From: Bosea sp. BIWAKO-01
GTDB taxonomy: Bacteria > Pseudomonadota > Alphaproteobacteria > Rhizobiales > Beijerinckiaceae
Direction: 5' to 3'
Assembly: GCF_001748145.1 (NCBI RefSeq)
Contig: NZ_BCQA01000001.1
Span: 1,476,001 to 1,540,000 of the forward strand
Length of the DNA: 64,000 bases
This document shows positions 1-9,232 of this stretch, piece after piece (position 1 is the stretch's first letter; each line of letters starts with the position of its first letter). Below the pieces are notes generated by a model. The model was given only the letters and a program-made list of their open reading frames with translations. It was not told where the DNA came from and did no database searches. The position numbers and the translations under genes are program-made.

Positions 1-624
1 TGCAAGAAGGGCAGTCGCGGCAATGCACGCGTCACCGCCGACGCGGTGATCCCGCCGGATCCGGCGCGCGAGATCGTGCTCGCCTTCCCAGTGACGACCG
101 AGGTTCCGGTCGCGGAGGATGGCTATACCGGGCCGATCGCCGCCTTCTACGATGAATCCGCGGAATTGCTGGCGGCCGAGATGGCGGCGGGCCGGACAGT
201 CGCCGTGCTCTGCGACGGCGATCCGTTCTTCTACGGCTCCTTCATGCATCTATGGCGGCGGCTCGCCCACCGCTTTCCGACGGAGGTCGTGCCGGGCGTC
301 ACCGGCATGGCCGGCGCCTGGGTCCGCGCGGGCGCGCCGATCACGTGGGGCGACGACGTCATGACCGTGCTGCCCGGCACCTTGTCGGAAGCGGAGCTGG
401 GTCGCCGTCTGCTCGATACCGATGCGGCCGTGATCATGAAACTCGGCCGCAACCTGCCGAAGGTACGCCGTGCGCTGAAGGCAGCCGGGCTGATCCACCG
501 CGCGATCTATGTCGAGCGGGCGACGATGGCCGGGCAGGTCGTGACCCGGCTCGATGAGAAGGCCGATGACACAGCCCCCTATTTCTCGATGATCCTCGTT
601 CCGGGCGAGGGCCGACGGCTATGA
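1..624 (+). CDS. cobI: Precorrin-2 C20-methyltransferase CobI, 5' end outside window
   Basis: The frame is open from base 1, so this is the C-terminal 207 residues of a protein that normally has about 240-250; the N-terminal SAM-binding glycine loop lies upstream of the window. CobI transfers a methyl group from S-adenosylmethionine to C20 of precorrin-2 in the cytoplasm, giving precorrin-3A. The tetrapyrrole-methylase fold shows in the GDPFFYGS motif with the following MHLWRRL helix and in the VVPGVTGMAGAW segment. The stop overlaps the cobJ start in an ATGA, so the two are translationally coupled. The identity is secure from motif and gene order. Confidence 0.93.
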   Translation, partial: CKKGSRGNARVTADAVIPPDPAREIVLAFPVTTEVPVAEDGYTGPIAAFYDESAELLAAEMAAGRTVAVLCDGDPFFYGSFMHLWRRLAHRFPTEVVPGVTGMAGAWVRAGAPITWGDDVMTVLPGTLSEAELGRRLLDTDAAVIMKLGRNLPKVRRALKAAGLIHRAIYVERATMAGQVVTRLDEKADDTAPYFSMILVPGEGRRL

Positions 625-1412
625 GCGGCTCGCTCACCATCGTCGGCCTCGGCCCCGGAGAGCCGCACTGGCTGACACCGGCTGCGCAAGCTGCGCTCGA
701 AGCGGCCACCGACCTCGTCGGGTACGGTCCCTATCTGGACCGACTGGCGGTCAGCGAGGGGCAGACGAAACACGCATCCGACAACCGGGTCGAGATCGCA
801 CGCGCCCGTTATGCGTTGCACCTTGCTGCCCAGGGCCGGACGGTCGCGGTGGTCTCGGGCGGTGACCCGGGCGTCTTCGCGATGGCAGCCGCCGTGTTCG
901 AGGCATTGGAGGCCGGCGAGCCCGGCTGGCTGGCCCTGCCGATCAGCGTCGAACCCGGGATTACCGCGATGCTCGCCGCAGCGGCGCGGGCCGGCGCTCC
1001 GCTTGGCGGCGATTTCTGCGCGATCTCGCTCTCTGACAACCTCAAGCCCTGGGACGTGATCACCGCGCGGCTGGAAGCGGCGCTGAACGCCGATTTCGTG
1101 ATCTCGCTCTATAACCCGATCTCGAAGGCTCGGCCCTGGCAGCTCGGCGAGGCCCTGGCGCTGGCGGCCCGGCATCGCGCGCCTGAAACACCCGTGATCT
1201 TCGCGCGCGCGGTGGGACGGCCGGACGAAGCCTTGCGCGTATTGCCGATGAGCGAGGCTGTGGGGGCGGCAGGCTCGGCCGACATGGCAACGCTGGTGAT
1301 GATCGGTGCCTCGAGCACGCGAACGATCGCCCGCCCCGGCCAGGCGCCGATCGTCTACACACCGCGTTCGGTGACGAAGATCCCCTGCGCCACCAGCCAG
1401 GGCAGGACCTGA
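621..1412 (+). CDS. cobJ: Precorrin-3B C17-methyltransferase CobJ
   Basis: The 263-residue tetrapyrrole methylase catalyses C17 methylation of precorrin-3B with ring contraction to precorrin-4. Evidence is the N-terminal SAM loop VGLGPGEPHWLT (about residues 8-19), the SGGDPGVFAM motif near residue 75, and SLYNPISKARPWQ, which is typical of CobJ/CbiH. The length is usual for the short, aerobic-type CobJ without an extra domain. It starts in the ATGA shared with cobI. Its last 58 bases overlap the 3' end of the oppositely transcribed cobK, so the two genes converge on shared coding DNA. Confidence 0.95.
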   Translation: MSGSLTIVGLGPGEPHWLTPAAQAALEAATDLVGYGPYLDRLAVSEGQTKHASDNRVEIARARYALHLAAQGRTVAVVSGGDPGVFAMAAAVFEALEAGEPGWLALPISVEPGITAMLAAAARAGAPLGGDFCAISLSDNLKPWDVITARLEAALNADFVISLYNPISKARPWQLGEALALAARHRAPETPVIFARAVGRPDEALRVLPMSEAVGAAGSADMATLVMIGASSTRTIARPGQAPIVYTPRSVTKIPCATSQGRT

Positions 1413-2119
1413 TCGATATGATCGACGGTTGCGACATCGGGTTTGGGCGGCCGCTCGACCATGATCACGGGAAGGCCAAGCCGGCGGGCCGCCGTCAGCT
1501 TGCCGACCGTCGCCGGACCGCCGGAATTCTTGGAGACGAGAATCTCGATGCCCTCCCGGCGCATCAGGTCCTCCTCTTCATCGGCCTCGAAGGGGCCACG
1601 CTGCTGGATGACCTTGACGCCGTTCAGCGGCAGGCGGTCGCCGATCGGCTCGATCACCCGGACGAGATAGTGGTGCTGCGGTGCATCGGCGAAGGCCGGC
1701 AGCTCCAGCCGTCCGACCGTCAGGAAGACACGGCGCGGCGGCTTGCCCAGCGTCTCGACCGCTGCCGAAATGTCCGGCACCGAGCGCCAGCGATCGCCCG
1801 GTCGGGGCTTCCAGGATTCACGCCGGATCGCGATGAGCGGCACGTTCTCGGCCTTGCAGGCGGCCTCCGCGTGGAACGGCATGATGGCGGCGAAAGGGTG
1901 CGTGGCATCGACCACGGCGACGACCCGGTTTTCTATGAGATAATGGCGCAAGCCTTCGATGCCGCCGAAACCACCGACACGCACCGGCAAATTGAGGGGT
2001 TTGGGATCGGAGGTGTGTCCGGCCAGCGAGACAACCGCGCGGATTTCCGGCGCCTGGTCAGCAAGAAGCTGATCAAGCGCTACAGCTTCGCTGGTGCCGC
2101 CGAGGATCAGGACCGTCAT
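1355..2119 (-). CDS. cobK: Precorrin-6A reductase CobK
   Basis: The 254-residue protein is the NADPH-dependent reductase that converts precorrin-6A to precorrin-6B (dihydro form). The N-terminus [12 protein letters not shown] is the family's nucleotide-binding start, and DATHPFAA, RRVFLTVGR and VSKNSGGPATVGKLTAA are typical CobK/CbiJ segments. It is inverted between cobJ and cobL. Its ATG (2119-2117) overlaps the ATG of cobL (2118-2120) in the tetranucleotide CATG, so each gene's ribosome-binding region lies inside the other gene's first codons. No strong Shine-Dalgarno is visible on this strand. Confidence 0.95.
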   Translation of the reverse strand: MTVLILGGTSEAVALDQLLADQAPEIRAVVSLAGHTSDPKPLNLPVRVGGFGGIEGLRHYLIENRVVAVVDATHPFAAIMPFHAEAACKAENVPLIAIRRESWKPRPGDRWRSVPDISAAVETLGKPPRRVFLTVGRLELPAFADAPQHHYLVRVIEPIGDRLPLNGVKVIQQRGPFEADEEEDLMRREGIEILVSKNSGGPATVGKLTAARRLGLPVIMVERPPKPDVATVDHIDQVLPWLVAQGIFVTERGV

Positions 2120-3377
2120 GACATTGTTTTCGCCTGAATCCGACGAACTGTCGAGGGCATCCGCCTCGGCCGCCGAGCCCTGGCTCTCTCTCGTCGGGCT
2201 TGGAGAAGACGGCCGCGCCGGGCTTTCGCCGGATGCGCTTGCCGCGCTTGAAGGCGCCGAGCTCGTCTATGGCGGCGCCCGGCATATCGCCCTGATCGGG
2301 CCGGTTGCGGGTGAGGCTGCGCCCTGGCCGCAGCCCTTCCGCAATGCGCTGCCGCTGATCCTCTCGCAGAGAGGCCGCAAGGTCTGCGTGCTCGCCACGG
2401 GCGACCCGTTCCATTATGGGATCGGTGCCGGCCTGGCGAAGGCGCTGGGCCCGGACGAGATGCGGATCTATCCGCAGCTCTCTTCCTTCGCGCTCGCCTG
2501 CAATCGGCTGCGCTGGCCGCAAGAGGAATGCGGCCGCGTCTCGCTGCATGGTCGCGCGCTGGAACGCATCATCCCCTTTCTGCAGCCCGGCCGGCGCATG
2601 CTCGCTCTGTCCTGGGACGGTTCGACCCCGGGAAAGCTAGCTGAATTGATGAGCGCGCGCGGCTTTGGTGCCTCGCGGCTCGTGGTGATGGAGGCGCTTG
2701 GCGGTCCACGCGAACGCATCCGCGAGTGCAAGGCGCAGGCCTTCGATCTCGGCACAGTCGACCCGCTCAACCTGATCGCGCTGGATCTGGTCGCAGAGCG
2801 CGAAGCGCGTATCCTCCCACTCGCCTCCGGACTGGATGACGACTGGTTCGAGCATGACGGCCAGATCACCAAGGCCGATATCCGTGCGATCACGTTATCG
2901 GCCCTGCGGCCGCGTGCCGGAGAACTGCTCTGGGATGTCGGCGCCGGCTCGGGCTCGGTCGGGCTCGAATGGTGCCTGCGCAATCCCGGCAACCAGACCA
3001 TCGCCTTCGAGGCCAGGCCCGAGCGGGCTGCGCGGATCACCCGCAACGGCTCGACCCTCGGTGCGCTCCGTATCGAGGTCGCCATCGGCACGGCACCGGC
3101 GAGCTTTACCGGCCGCCCGGTCCCGGATGCGGTCTTCATCGGCGGCGGCATCACCGAGTCCGGAGTTTTCGAGGCTGCATGGGGTGCGCTGAAGTCGGGC
3201 GGCCGCCTCGTTGCCAATGTGGTGACGCTGGAGGGCGAAGCCCGGCTTGCAGCGCTCTACGCCGCGTATGGCGGCACCTTGCGCCGGATCGGCGTCAGCC
3301 ATCTCGACGCGATCGGCAGCATGCATGGCTGGCGCGCCGCGATGCCGGTGACACAATGGCGGGTGGTGAAGCCGTGA
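2118..3377 (+). CDS. cobL: Precorrin-6Y C5,15-methyltransferase (decarboxylating) CobL
   Basis: The 419-residue fusion has an N-terminal CbiE-like methylase (about residues 20-215, with SLVGLGEDG and [10 protein letters not shown]) and a C-terminal CbiT-like Rossmann methyltransferase (about 230-419, with the SAM loop [13 protein letters not shown]). It methylates C5 and C15 of precorrin-6B and decarboxylates the C12 acetate to give precorrin-8. I chose ATG 2118 over the upstream GTG 2094, because AGGATCAGGA lies just before it. It is followed by cobE, which overlaps its stop codon. Confidence 0.94.
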   Translation: MTLFSPESDELSRASASAAEPWLSLVGLGEDGRAGLSPDALAALEGAELVYGGARHIALIGPVAGEAAPWPQPFRNALPLILSQRGRKVCVLATGDPFHYGIGAGLAKALGPDEMRIYPQLSSFALACNRLRWPQEECGRVSLHGRALERIIPFLQPGRRMLALSWDGSTPGKLAELMSARGFGASRLVVMEALGGPRERIRECKAQAFDLGTVDPLNLIALDLVAEREARILPLASGLDDDWFEHDGQITKADIRAITLSALRPRAGELLWDVGAGSGSVGLEWCLRNPGNQTIAFEARPERAARITRNGSTLGALRIEVAIGTAPASFTGRPVPDAVFIGGGITESGVFEAAWGALKSGGRLVANVVTLEGEARLAALYAAYGGTLRRIGVSHLDAIGSMHGWRAAMPVTQWRVVKP

Positions 3378-3751
3378 TCGTGGCGGGGATAGGATTACGC
3401 CCGGGCACCAGCGAGGTGGATATTCTCGCCTGCCTCGACCAGGCGCTCAGGCAAGCCGGCGTGGCGCCGACGGCGTTGCGCCTCGCCACCATCGCCAGCC
3501 GTTCGCGCGAGGCGGGTCTCCTTGCCACAGCGCGGAGCCGCAACGCCGAACTCGTCGCGATTCCCGACGAAGCGCTCAAGGGCTACGAGGCCGCCTGTGC
3601 AACACGCTCGACCCGCATCGCCTCTCTCTATGGCGTCGGCTCCGTCGCGGAGGCGGCTGCGCTCGCGGCCGCCGGCCCTGGATCGGTGCTGATCCAGCCA
3701 CGGATCGCCACTGCCCGCGTCACCTGCGCGCTGGCGCGGAGCACGTCATGA
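3374..3751 (+). CDS. cobE: Cobalamin biosynthesis protein CobE (CbiG C-terminal type)
   Basis: A 125-residue protein matching the stand-alone CbiG C-terminal domain, called CobE in aerobic-pathway organisms. The N-terminal [11 protein letters not shown] and the acidic [16 protein letters not shown] and [14 protein letters not shown] segments are characteristic. CobE is needed for cobalamin synthesis, but its exact reaction is not firmly established. The GTG start at 3374 forms a GTGA overlap with the cobL stop; an in-frame ATG at 3356 would add six residues. The stop lies in an ATGA shared with cobM, so the gene is coupled on both sides. Confidence 0.85.
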   Translation: MIVAGIGLRPGTSEVDILACLDQALRQAGVAPTALRLATIASRSREAGLLATARSRNAELVAIPDEALKGYEAACATRSTRIASLYGVGSVAEAAALAAAGPGSVLIQPRIATARVTCALARSTS

Positions 3752-4515
3752 CTGTCCATTTCATTGGCGCCGGCCCAGGTGCCGCCGATCTCATCACCCT
3801 TCGCGGGCGCGACCTGATCGCCGCCTGCCCGGTCTGCCTCTATGCCGGCTCGCTGATCCCGCGCACCATGCTCGACTGGTGTCCACCCGGAGCGCGCATC
3901 GTCGACACCGCCCCGCTCGACCTCGACTCACTCATTGCGGAGATGCGGGTCGCCCATGAAGCGGGGCAGGACGTGGCCCGGCTGCATTCGGGCGATCTCT
4001 CGATCTGGAGCGCCTGCGGCGAGCAGATGCGCCGGCTCGATGCGTTCTGCATCCCCTACACTGTCACGCCCGGCGTGCCGGCCTTCGCCGCGGCTGCAGC
4101 GACGCTGAAGCGTGAACTGACGCTGCCCGGTGTCGCGCAATCCCTGGTTCTGACACGCACCTCGGGCCGCGCCTCGGCGATGCCGGAGCGCGAGAAACTC
4201 GCGACCTTCGCCGCCTCGGGCACGACGCTAGCGATCCATCTCTCGATCCATGTCATCGAGCAGGTCGTCGCCGAGCTGACACCGTTCTACGGAGCAGATT
4301 GTCCCGTCGCCATCGTCTTCCGCGCCTCCTGGCCGGATGAGCGCGTGCTGCGCGGGAGGCTCGGCTCGATCGCGGCCGAGGTTCAGGCCTCGGGGCTGGA
4401 GCGGACCGCGCTGATCCTTGTCGGTCCGGCGCTCGGTTCGCAGGATTTTGGTGAAAGCGCTTTGTATTCTGCAGGCTACGACCGGCGCTTCCGGCCCAGC
4501 GGCGGTGGCGTGTGA
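3748..4515 (+). CDS. cobM: Precorrin-4 C11-methyltransferase CobM
   Basis: The 255-residue SAM-dependent tetrapyrrole methylase adds a methyl group at C11 of precorrin-4 to give precorrin-5. The N-terminal [16 protein letters not shown] loop, YAGSLIP, the LHSGDLSIW motif near residue 77 and [14 protein letters not shown] are diagnostic of CobM/CbiF. It ends 11 bases before the stop of the convergent cbiD; no stem-loop separates them, so transcripts probably run into each other. Confidence 0.95.
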   Translation: MTVHFIGAGPGAADLITLRGRDLIAACPVCLYAGSLIPRTMLDWCPPGARIVDTAPLDLDSLIAEMRVAHEAGQDVARLHSGDLSIWSACGEQMRRLDAFCIPYTVTPGVPAFAAAAATLKRELTLPGVAQSLVLTRTSGRASAMPEREKLATFAASGTTLAIHLSIHVIEQVVAELTPFYGADCPVAIVFRASWPDERVLRGRLGSIAAEVQASGLERTALILVGPALGSQDFGESALYSAGYDRRFRPSGGGV

Positions 4516-4526
4516 CGCGGTCGGAC

Positions 4527-5642
4527 CTACCCCACCTTGCGGAATGGTGTGCGCGCCAGAAGGCCGCCGGTGCGATCGAAAATCGCGATCTCCAGCTCAC
4601 TGTCCGGCACGCCGAAGGAATGCGCGGCATTGACCCAGGCATGCCGGCCGACGGTTTCGGCCAATGGCAACCCCTCGGCCTGGGCACGTTGCAACACCTC
4701 GAGCGCCGTATTGGCCTGAGGCACCCAGGCCGCGAGGTGCTCGCTTCCACCCGCCTCCAGGATCCGCGCCGCCAGCCAGGCGAAATCGACCGGACCCGCA
4801 CGCGAGTGCAGGTCCAGCATGCCCTGCCCGAGCTTGACCATCTTGGCGAAGCCGCCGGCGACCGTGACGCGACGGACCGGGTGGCGTCGCAGATATTTCA
4901 GCATGCCACCGGCGAAATCCCCCATGTCGATCAGGGCCTGCTCCGGCAGGCCATGGAGACGCTGGATGGCGGCTTCGGAGGTCGAGCCGGTGGCGCCCGC
5001 GACATGGGTCAGCCCGGTCGCGCGTGCGACATCGATGCCGCGATGGATCGAGTGAATCCAGGCGGAGCACGAAAACGGTATGACGATTCCGGTCGTGCCG
5101 AGGATCGAGAGCCCCCCCACGATGCCGAGGCGCGGATTCATCGTCTTTCGGGCGATGGCCTCGCCGCCAGGAATCGCGATGGTGATGGTAACGTCGGGCG
5201 GACCGCCTGTCGCCGCGATGACCTCCGTCAGGGCCTGCCGGATCATCTCACGCGGCATCGGGTTGATGGCGGGCTCGCCGACCGGCAATGGCAGGCCGGG
5301 CAAGGTGACGGTGCCGACGCCCTCTCCGGCGCGGAAAACGATGCCCGCGTCAGGCGCGGCCGGGCCGACCCGCGCAACCACCAGCGCGCCATGCGTGACG
5401 TCGGGATCGTCGCCCGCATCCTTGACGATGCCGGCCTCGGCGCCCTCTGCCAGCTCAGCCTGACGCGCCAGGGCAAAGGCCGGCCGCTGCCCGCCCGGCA
5501 GCGTGATCTCGACGGGATCGAGAAACGAGCCGGCCACCCAGCCGCAATAGGCGGATTTGGCGGCGGCGGCAGCGCAAGCGCCAGTCGTCCAGCCGCGTCG
5601 CAATTCGCCTTGGGGCGGCAAGTCTTCCATGAGCGCCTGCAT
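4527..5642 (-). CDS. cbiD: Cobalt-precorrin-5B C1-methyltransferase family protein CbiD
   Basis: The 371-residue protein carries RRGWTTGACAAAAAKSA near the N-terminus and GTTGIVIPFSCSAW in the middle, both characteristic of CbiD, which methylates C1 during ring contraction in the anaerobic pathway. Here it stands among CobI/J/K/L/M genes of aerobic type, and CobF (precorrin-6A synthase) is not seen in the window. The likely reading is that CbiD replaces CobF; this is inference and would fall if cobF lies elsewhere. It starts at ATG 5642, or at ATG 5630 (MEDLPPQGEL). It is divergent from cobB with 44 bases between them. Confidence 0.93.
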   Translation of the reverse strand: MQALMEDLPPQGELRRGWTTGACAAAAAKSAYCGWVAGSFLDPVEITLPGGQRPAFALARQAELAEGAEAGIVKDAGDDPDVTHGALVVARVGPAAPDAGIVFRAGEGVGTVTLPGLPLPVGEPAINPMPREMIRQALTEVIAATGGPPDVTITIAIPGGEAIARKTMNPRLGIVGGLSILGTTGIVIPFSCSAWIHSIHRGIDVARATGLTHVAGATGSTSEAAIQRLHGLPEQALIDMGDFAGGMLKYLRRHPVRRVTVAGGFAKMVKLGQGMLDLHSRAGPVDFAWLAARILEAGGSEHLAAWVPQANTALEVLQRAQAEGLPLAETVGRHAWVNAAHSFGVPDSELEIAIFDRTGGLLARTPFRKVG

Positions 5643-5686
5643 AGCGCAGCAAGACGGCTCCGTCAGGGGCCTGCGGAGATCATCGC

Positions 5687-7015
5687 ATGAGCGGAAAAGG
5701 CCTCCTCATCGCCGCGCCGCGCTCCGGCTCGGGCAAGACGACGATCACGCTCGGTTTGCAACGGGCCCTGGTGAAGCGAGGGCTGACCGTCCGCGGACTG
5801 AAATGCGGGCCGGACTATATCGACCCGGCATTCCACGCGGCCGCAACCGGCGCACCCAGCGCCAATCTCGACAGTTTTGCGATGCCGAACACTTTGCTCG
5901 GCCAGATCGCAGGAGAGGCTGCAGAAGCCGCCGATATCGTCGTCGCGGAGGGCTCGATGGGCCTGTTCGACGGCGTGCCGGGCGAGATGGGGCATACGGG
6001 CGCGAGCGCCGATATCGCGGCCTTCTGCGGTTGGCCTGTCGTGCTGGTCGTCGATGTCTCCGGTCAGGCGCAGTCGGCTGGCGCGGTGGCGCTGGGCTGC
6101 ATGCGCTATGACGAGCGCATCCGTATCGTCGGCGTGATCCTCAACAAGGTGGCAAGCGAACGCCATCGCCGGCTCGCCTCGGCCGGCATGGAGCGGATCG
6201 GATTACCCGTGCTCGGCGCCCTGCCGCGCGAGGCAAGCCTGATCCTGCCCGAACGCCATCTCGGCCTTGTACAAGCCGGCGAGACAGAGGATCTGCATGC
6301 CCGGCTCGATGCGCTCGCAGACGCGATCTCAGCCGCGGTCGACCTCGATGCGATCCTTGCCGCGGCCGAACCGACCGAGCTCCCGGTAACCCGGCATGGT
6401 GCTCCCGCCCTGCCCGCCCCTGGACGCCGCATCGCCATTGCCCGCGATGCCGCCTTCAGTTTCGTTTATCCTCATGTCGAAACCGGCTGGCGTGCGACCG
6501 GCGCCACGCTTGTTCCTTTTTCGCCGCTCGCCGACGAACCACCGCCGCAGAATTGCGACAGCTGCTGGCTGCCGGGCGGCTATCCGGAGCTTCATGCCGG
6601 CCGGATCGCCGGCGCCAGCCGCTTCCTGGCGGGCTTGCGCGGCTTCGCGGAGACCCGGCCAGTCCATGGCGAGTGCGGCGGCTACATGGTGCTTGGCAAA
6701 ACGCTGATCGATGCCGACGGCACAGCCCATGCCATGGCGAACCTGCTCTCTGTCGAGACCAGCTTCGCGAAGCGCAAGATGAATCTGGGTTACCGCCGCG
6801 CCGTGCTCCAGGCGAATGGTCCGCTGGGTTCGGCCGGGCAGGCACTGACCGGACATGAATTCCACTATGCGACGATCACTTCGGTTGGCGATGACGCGCC
6901 CTTCGCGATGGTGACCGACCCGCATGGCTCGGCTCCAGCTCCCGCCGGCGGCCGGCGAGCGCTGGTAACCGGCTCCTTCTTCCACGCCATCGCCCGCTTC
7001 AGTGGGCAGCCATGA
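5687..7015 (+). CDS. cobB: Hydrogenobyrinate a,c-diamide synthase CobB
   Basis: The 442-residue enzyme amidates the a and c side chains of hydrogenobyrinic acid using glutamine and ATP. The N-terminal synthetase domain has the P-loop APRSGSGKTT (residues 10-19) and the substrate-binding KCGPDYIDP. The C-terminal class-I glutaminase-like domain has LPGGYPELHA and the nucleophile C330 in HGECGGYMVLG. Length and domain order are standard. It is preceded by GGAG at a suitable distance and overlaps bluB by an ATGA. Confidence 0.95.
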   Translation: MSGKGLLIAAPRSGSGKTTITLGLQRALVKRGLTVRGLKCGPDYIDPAFHAAATGAPSANLDSFAMPNTLLGQIAGEAAEAADIVVAEGSMGLFDGVPGEMGHTGASADIAAFCGWPVVLVVDVSGQAQSAGAVALGCMRYDERIRIVGVILNKVASERHRRLASAGMERIGLPVLGALPREASLILPERHLGLVQAGETEDLHARLDALADAISAAVDLDAILAAAEPTELPVTRHGAPALPAPGRRIAIARDAAFSFVYPHVETGWRATGATLVPFSPLADEPPPQNCDSCWLPGGYPELHAGRIAGASRFLAGLRGFAETRPVHGECGGYMVLGKTLIDADGTAHAMANLLSVETSFAKRKMNLGYRRAVLQANGPLGSAGQALTGHEFHYATITSVGDDAPFAMVTDPHGSAPAPAGGRRALVTGSFFHAIARFSGQP

Positions 7016-7635
7016 GCGAGCCTCCGGTCTTCGACGAGGCCTTTGCGGCACAATTCGAGACACTGCTCGCCTGGCGGCGCGATGTGCGCCGCTTCCGATC
7101 GGAGCCGGTGGCCGAAGCATTATTGGCGCATCTCTTGAAGCTGACCGAACTCTCTCCCTCGGTCGGCCATTCGCAGCCCTGGCGGTGGTTGCGTGTCATG
7201 GACGCAGTGCAGCGTGCGGCGGCGCAGGCCAGTTTTGCGCACTGCAACGCCGAGGCGCTCGGTGACTATGCCGGCGAGCGAGCCCGGCTCTATGCCAACC
7301 TGAAGCTCGAAGGCCTGCGTGAAGCCCCCGAGCAGTTTGCCGTGTTCTGCGACCACGGCACGGAACAAGGCCATGGGCTCGGCCGGCGCACGATGCCGGA
7401 GATGCTCGATTATTCCGTGGTCGCCGCCATAACCCAGTTCTGGCTGGCAGCGCGCATGCATGGCATCGGCGTCGGCTGGGTCTCGATCCTCGAACCCGAG
7501 GCGATTGCGGCTGCGCTTGGCGTACCGCCGCAATGGAAGCTGATCGCCTGGCTCTGCGTCGGCTATCCGCAGGAGGAGCATGCCGATCCGGAGTTGATCC
7601 GGCATGGTTGGGAGATCGGGACAGGCCGCGACTGA
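7012..7635 (+). CDS. bluB: 5,6-Dimethylbenzimidazole synthase BluB
   Basis: The 207-residue nitroreductase-fold enzyme destroys reduced FMN with oxygen to make 5,6-dimethylbenzimidazole, the lower axial ligand of cobalamin. Diagnostic segments are LLAWRRDVRRFR at residues 20-31, SPSVGHSQPWRW and GIGVGWVSILEP. It is coupled to cobB by the ATGA at 7012-7015, which makes sense since both feed the same cofactor. Its oxygen need agrees with the aerobic-type corrin genes upstream. Confidence 0.95.
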   Translation: MSEPPVFDEAFAAQFETLLAWRRDVRRFRSEPVAEALLAHLLKLTELSPSVGHSQPWRWLRVMDAVQRAAAQASFAHCNAEALGDYAGERARLYANLKLEGLREAPEQFAVFCDHGTEQGHGLGRRTMPEMLDYSVVAAITQFWLAARMHGIGVGWVSILEPEAIAAALGVPPQWKLIAWLCVGYPQEEHADPELIRHGWEIGTGRD

Positions 7636-7640
7636 GACCT

Positions 7641-7689
7641 GATCGCGCGTGTTCAGCGCGGCGATCCAGGGCGACATGCGCCGCCCTGG
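7641..7689. terminator. Tandem stem-loops between convergent bluB and scoB
   Basis: Two inverted repeats fill the 70-base gap between convergent genes: GATCGC (7641-7646) with GCGATC (7661-7666), and CCAGGGCG (7666-7673) with CGCCCTGG (7682-7689), an 8-base perfect stem with an 8-base loop. No T-run follows on either strand, so a bidirectional terminator is inferred from position and structure. Confidence 0.55.
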
Positions 7690-7705
7690 GATGATACCGC
7701 GGCGG

Positions 7706-8362
7706 CTAGACCGCGACCTTGAACTTGGCCTGGGTCTTGGCCTTGATCTCATCCAGCGAAACGCCGTCCGCCAGCTCGATCAGGGTCATGCCGCCGCCAT
7801 TCGCCTTGTCCACGGCGAAGACACCGAGATCGGTGATCACCATGTCGACGACGCCGGCGCCGGTCAGCGGCAGGTCGCAGGCCTCGAGCAGCTTTGCCGA
7901 TTCGGAGCCGTCCTTGTTCTTGGCGACATGCTCCATCACCACGACGACCTTCTTGACACCGGCGACGAGATCCATCGCGCCGCCCATGCCCTTCACCATC
8001 TTGCCGGGGATCATCCAATTGGCGAGATCGCCGTTCTCGGCCACCTGCATCGCGCCGAGGATCGACAGATCGATATGACCGCCACGGATCATGCCGAAGG
8101 AATCCGCCGAGGAGAAATAGCTCGTCGTCGGCAGTTCGGTGATGGTCTGCTTTCCCGCATTGATCAGGTCGGGATCTTCTTCACCCTCATAGGGGAAGGG
8201 ACCCATGCCGAGCATGCCGTTCTCCGACTGGAGCTGCACGCTCATGCCGGCGGGAATGTAGTTCGAGACCAGCGTCGGGATGCCGATACCGAGATTGACG
8301 TAGAAACCGTCCTGCAGCTCCCTGGCGGCGCGGGCGGCCATCTGCTCACGTGTCCAAGCCAT
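7706..8362 (-). CDS. scoB: 3-oxoacid CoA-transferase subunit B
   Basis: The 218-residue beta subunit of a succinyl-CoA:3-ketoacid or 3-oxoadipate CoA-transferase. It moves CoA from succinyl-CoA to acetoacetate or 3-oxoadipate so that these can be thiolysed. The catalytic glutamate lies in [13 protein letters not shown], and the N-terminal [12 protein letters not shown] and the [13 protein letters not shown] segment are family hallmarks. ATG 8362 is preferred over an upstream frame extension because GAGGAG precedes it. It lies 13 bases behind scoA. Succinyl-CoA versus 3-oxoadipate preference cannot be told from sequence alone. Confidence 0.93.
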   Translation of the reverse strand: MAWTREQMAARAARELQDGFYVNLGIGIPTLVSNYIPAGMSVQLQSENGMLGMGPFPYEGEEDPDLINAGKQTITELPTTSYFSSADSFGMIRGGHIDLSILGAMQVAENGDLANWMIPGKMVKGMGGAMDLVAGVKKVVVVMEHVAKNKDGSESAKLLEACDLPLTGAGVVDMVITDLGVFAVDKANGGGMTLIELADGVSLDEIKAKTQAKFKVAV

Positions 8363-8375
8363 GGTCCTTGTCTCC

Positions 8376-9083
8376 TCAAGCCGTCGGACGGGGACGGGTG
8401 GTGCGCTGCTCGATGCGCTTGACCGGGTTCGGCACATGCACGATGCGCTTCACGAAAATGCCGGGCGTGTGCATGTGATCGGGATCGATCTCACCGGCCG
8501 GCACAAGGTGCTCGACCTCTGCGACCGTGAAGCGCGAGGCGCTCGCCATCATCGGATTGAAGTTCCGCGCCGTCTTCCGATAGACGAGGTTGCCCTCGGT
8601 ATCGCCCTTCCAGGCATGAACGATCGAGATATCGGCGAAGAGGCCACGCTCCATGATGTAGCGCTCGCCATTGAACTCGCGTTCCTCCTTGCCCTCGGCA
8701 ATCAGCGTACCGACACCGGTCTTGGTGAAGAAGGCGGGAATGCCGGCCCCGCCGGCACGAATTCGCTCGGCAAGAGTGCCCTGCGGCGTGAATTCAAGCT
8801 CGAGTTCACCGGCCAGGTATTGCTGAGCGAAAAGCTTGTTCTCGCCGACATAGGAACTGATCATCTTCTTGATCTGGCGGGTTTCCAGCAGCAGACCAAG
8901 TCCCGCGCCGTCGACGCCGGCGTTGTTGGAGATGAAGGTCAGGTTCTTGGCGCCGGAATCACGGATCGCCTCGATCAGAGTATCGGGAATGCCGCAGAGG
9001 CCGAAGCCGCCGGCCATGATCGTCATGCCGTCCTTGACGATACCGGCGAGCGCCGCCTTTGCGTCGGGGTAGACCTTCTTCAT
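8376..9083 (-). CDS. scoA: 3-oxoacid CoA-transferase subunit A
   Basis: The 235-residue alpha subunit, partner of sco[19 protein letters not shown] near residue 20 and [15 protein letters not shown] are the conserved CoA-transferase alpha motifs, and the family's length is about 230-240. It begins at ATG 9083, after which [12 protein letters not shown] matches family N-termini; in-frame codons further upstream do not. It is the first gene of a two-gene operon. The operon sits directly downstream of the IorAB-type operon on the same strand, but a stem-loop at 9196-9214 separates them. Confidence 0.93.
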   Translation of the reverse strand: MKKVYPDAKAALAGIVKDGMTIMAGGFGLCGIPDTLIEAIRDSGAKNLTFISNNAGVDGAGLGLLLETRQIKKMISSYVGENKLFAQQYLAGELELEFTPQGTLAERIRAGGAGIPAFFTKTGVGTLIAEGKEEREFNGERYIMERGLFADISIVHAWKGDTEGNLVYRKTARNFNPMMASASRFTVAEVEHLVPAGEIDPDHMHTPGIFVKRIVHVPNPVKRIEQRTTRPRPTA

Positions 9084-9195
9084 CGCGATGCCTTTGCCGC
9101 TGGGATCAGGGGGAGAGGAGCGTTCCTCCCAAGGACTAGCCGAGCCCATGGTGCAGTTGCAACATGGACGAGGGTGTGGGTGGGCATGTGTGCCT

Positions 9196-9214
9196 CCCCT
9201 CGTGGCCCGAGGGG
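9196..9214. terminator. Stem-loop downstream of the diheme cytochrome gene
   Basis: CCCCTCG (9196-9202) pairs with CGAGGGG (9208-9214) across a 5-base loop. It lies 18 bases beyond the stop of the leftward cytochrome gene and before the scoA start, so it probably ends the molybdoenzyme transcript. There is no clear T-run. Confidence 0.45.
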
Positions 9215-9232
9215 GGAGAAGAAGGAGCCACG

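Noticed and set aside
4512..5690. Plus-strand 392-residue open frame opposite cbiD
   Set aside because: cbiD is identified by its motifs on the minus strand, and the plus-strand translation lacks any.
1..7635. Cobalamin riboswitch for the cob genes
   Set aside because: No B12-box-like sequence was found in the few short gaps; the operon's leader lies upstream of base 1.
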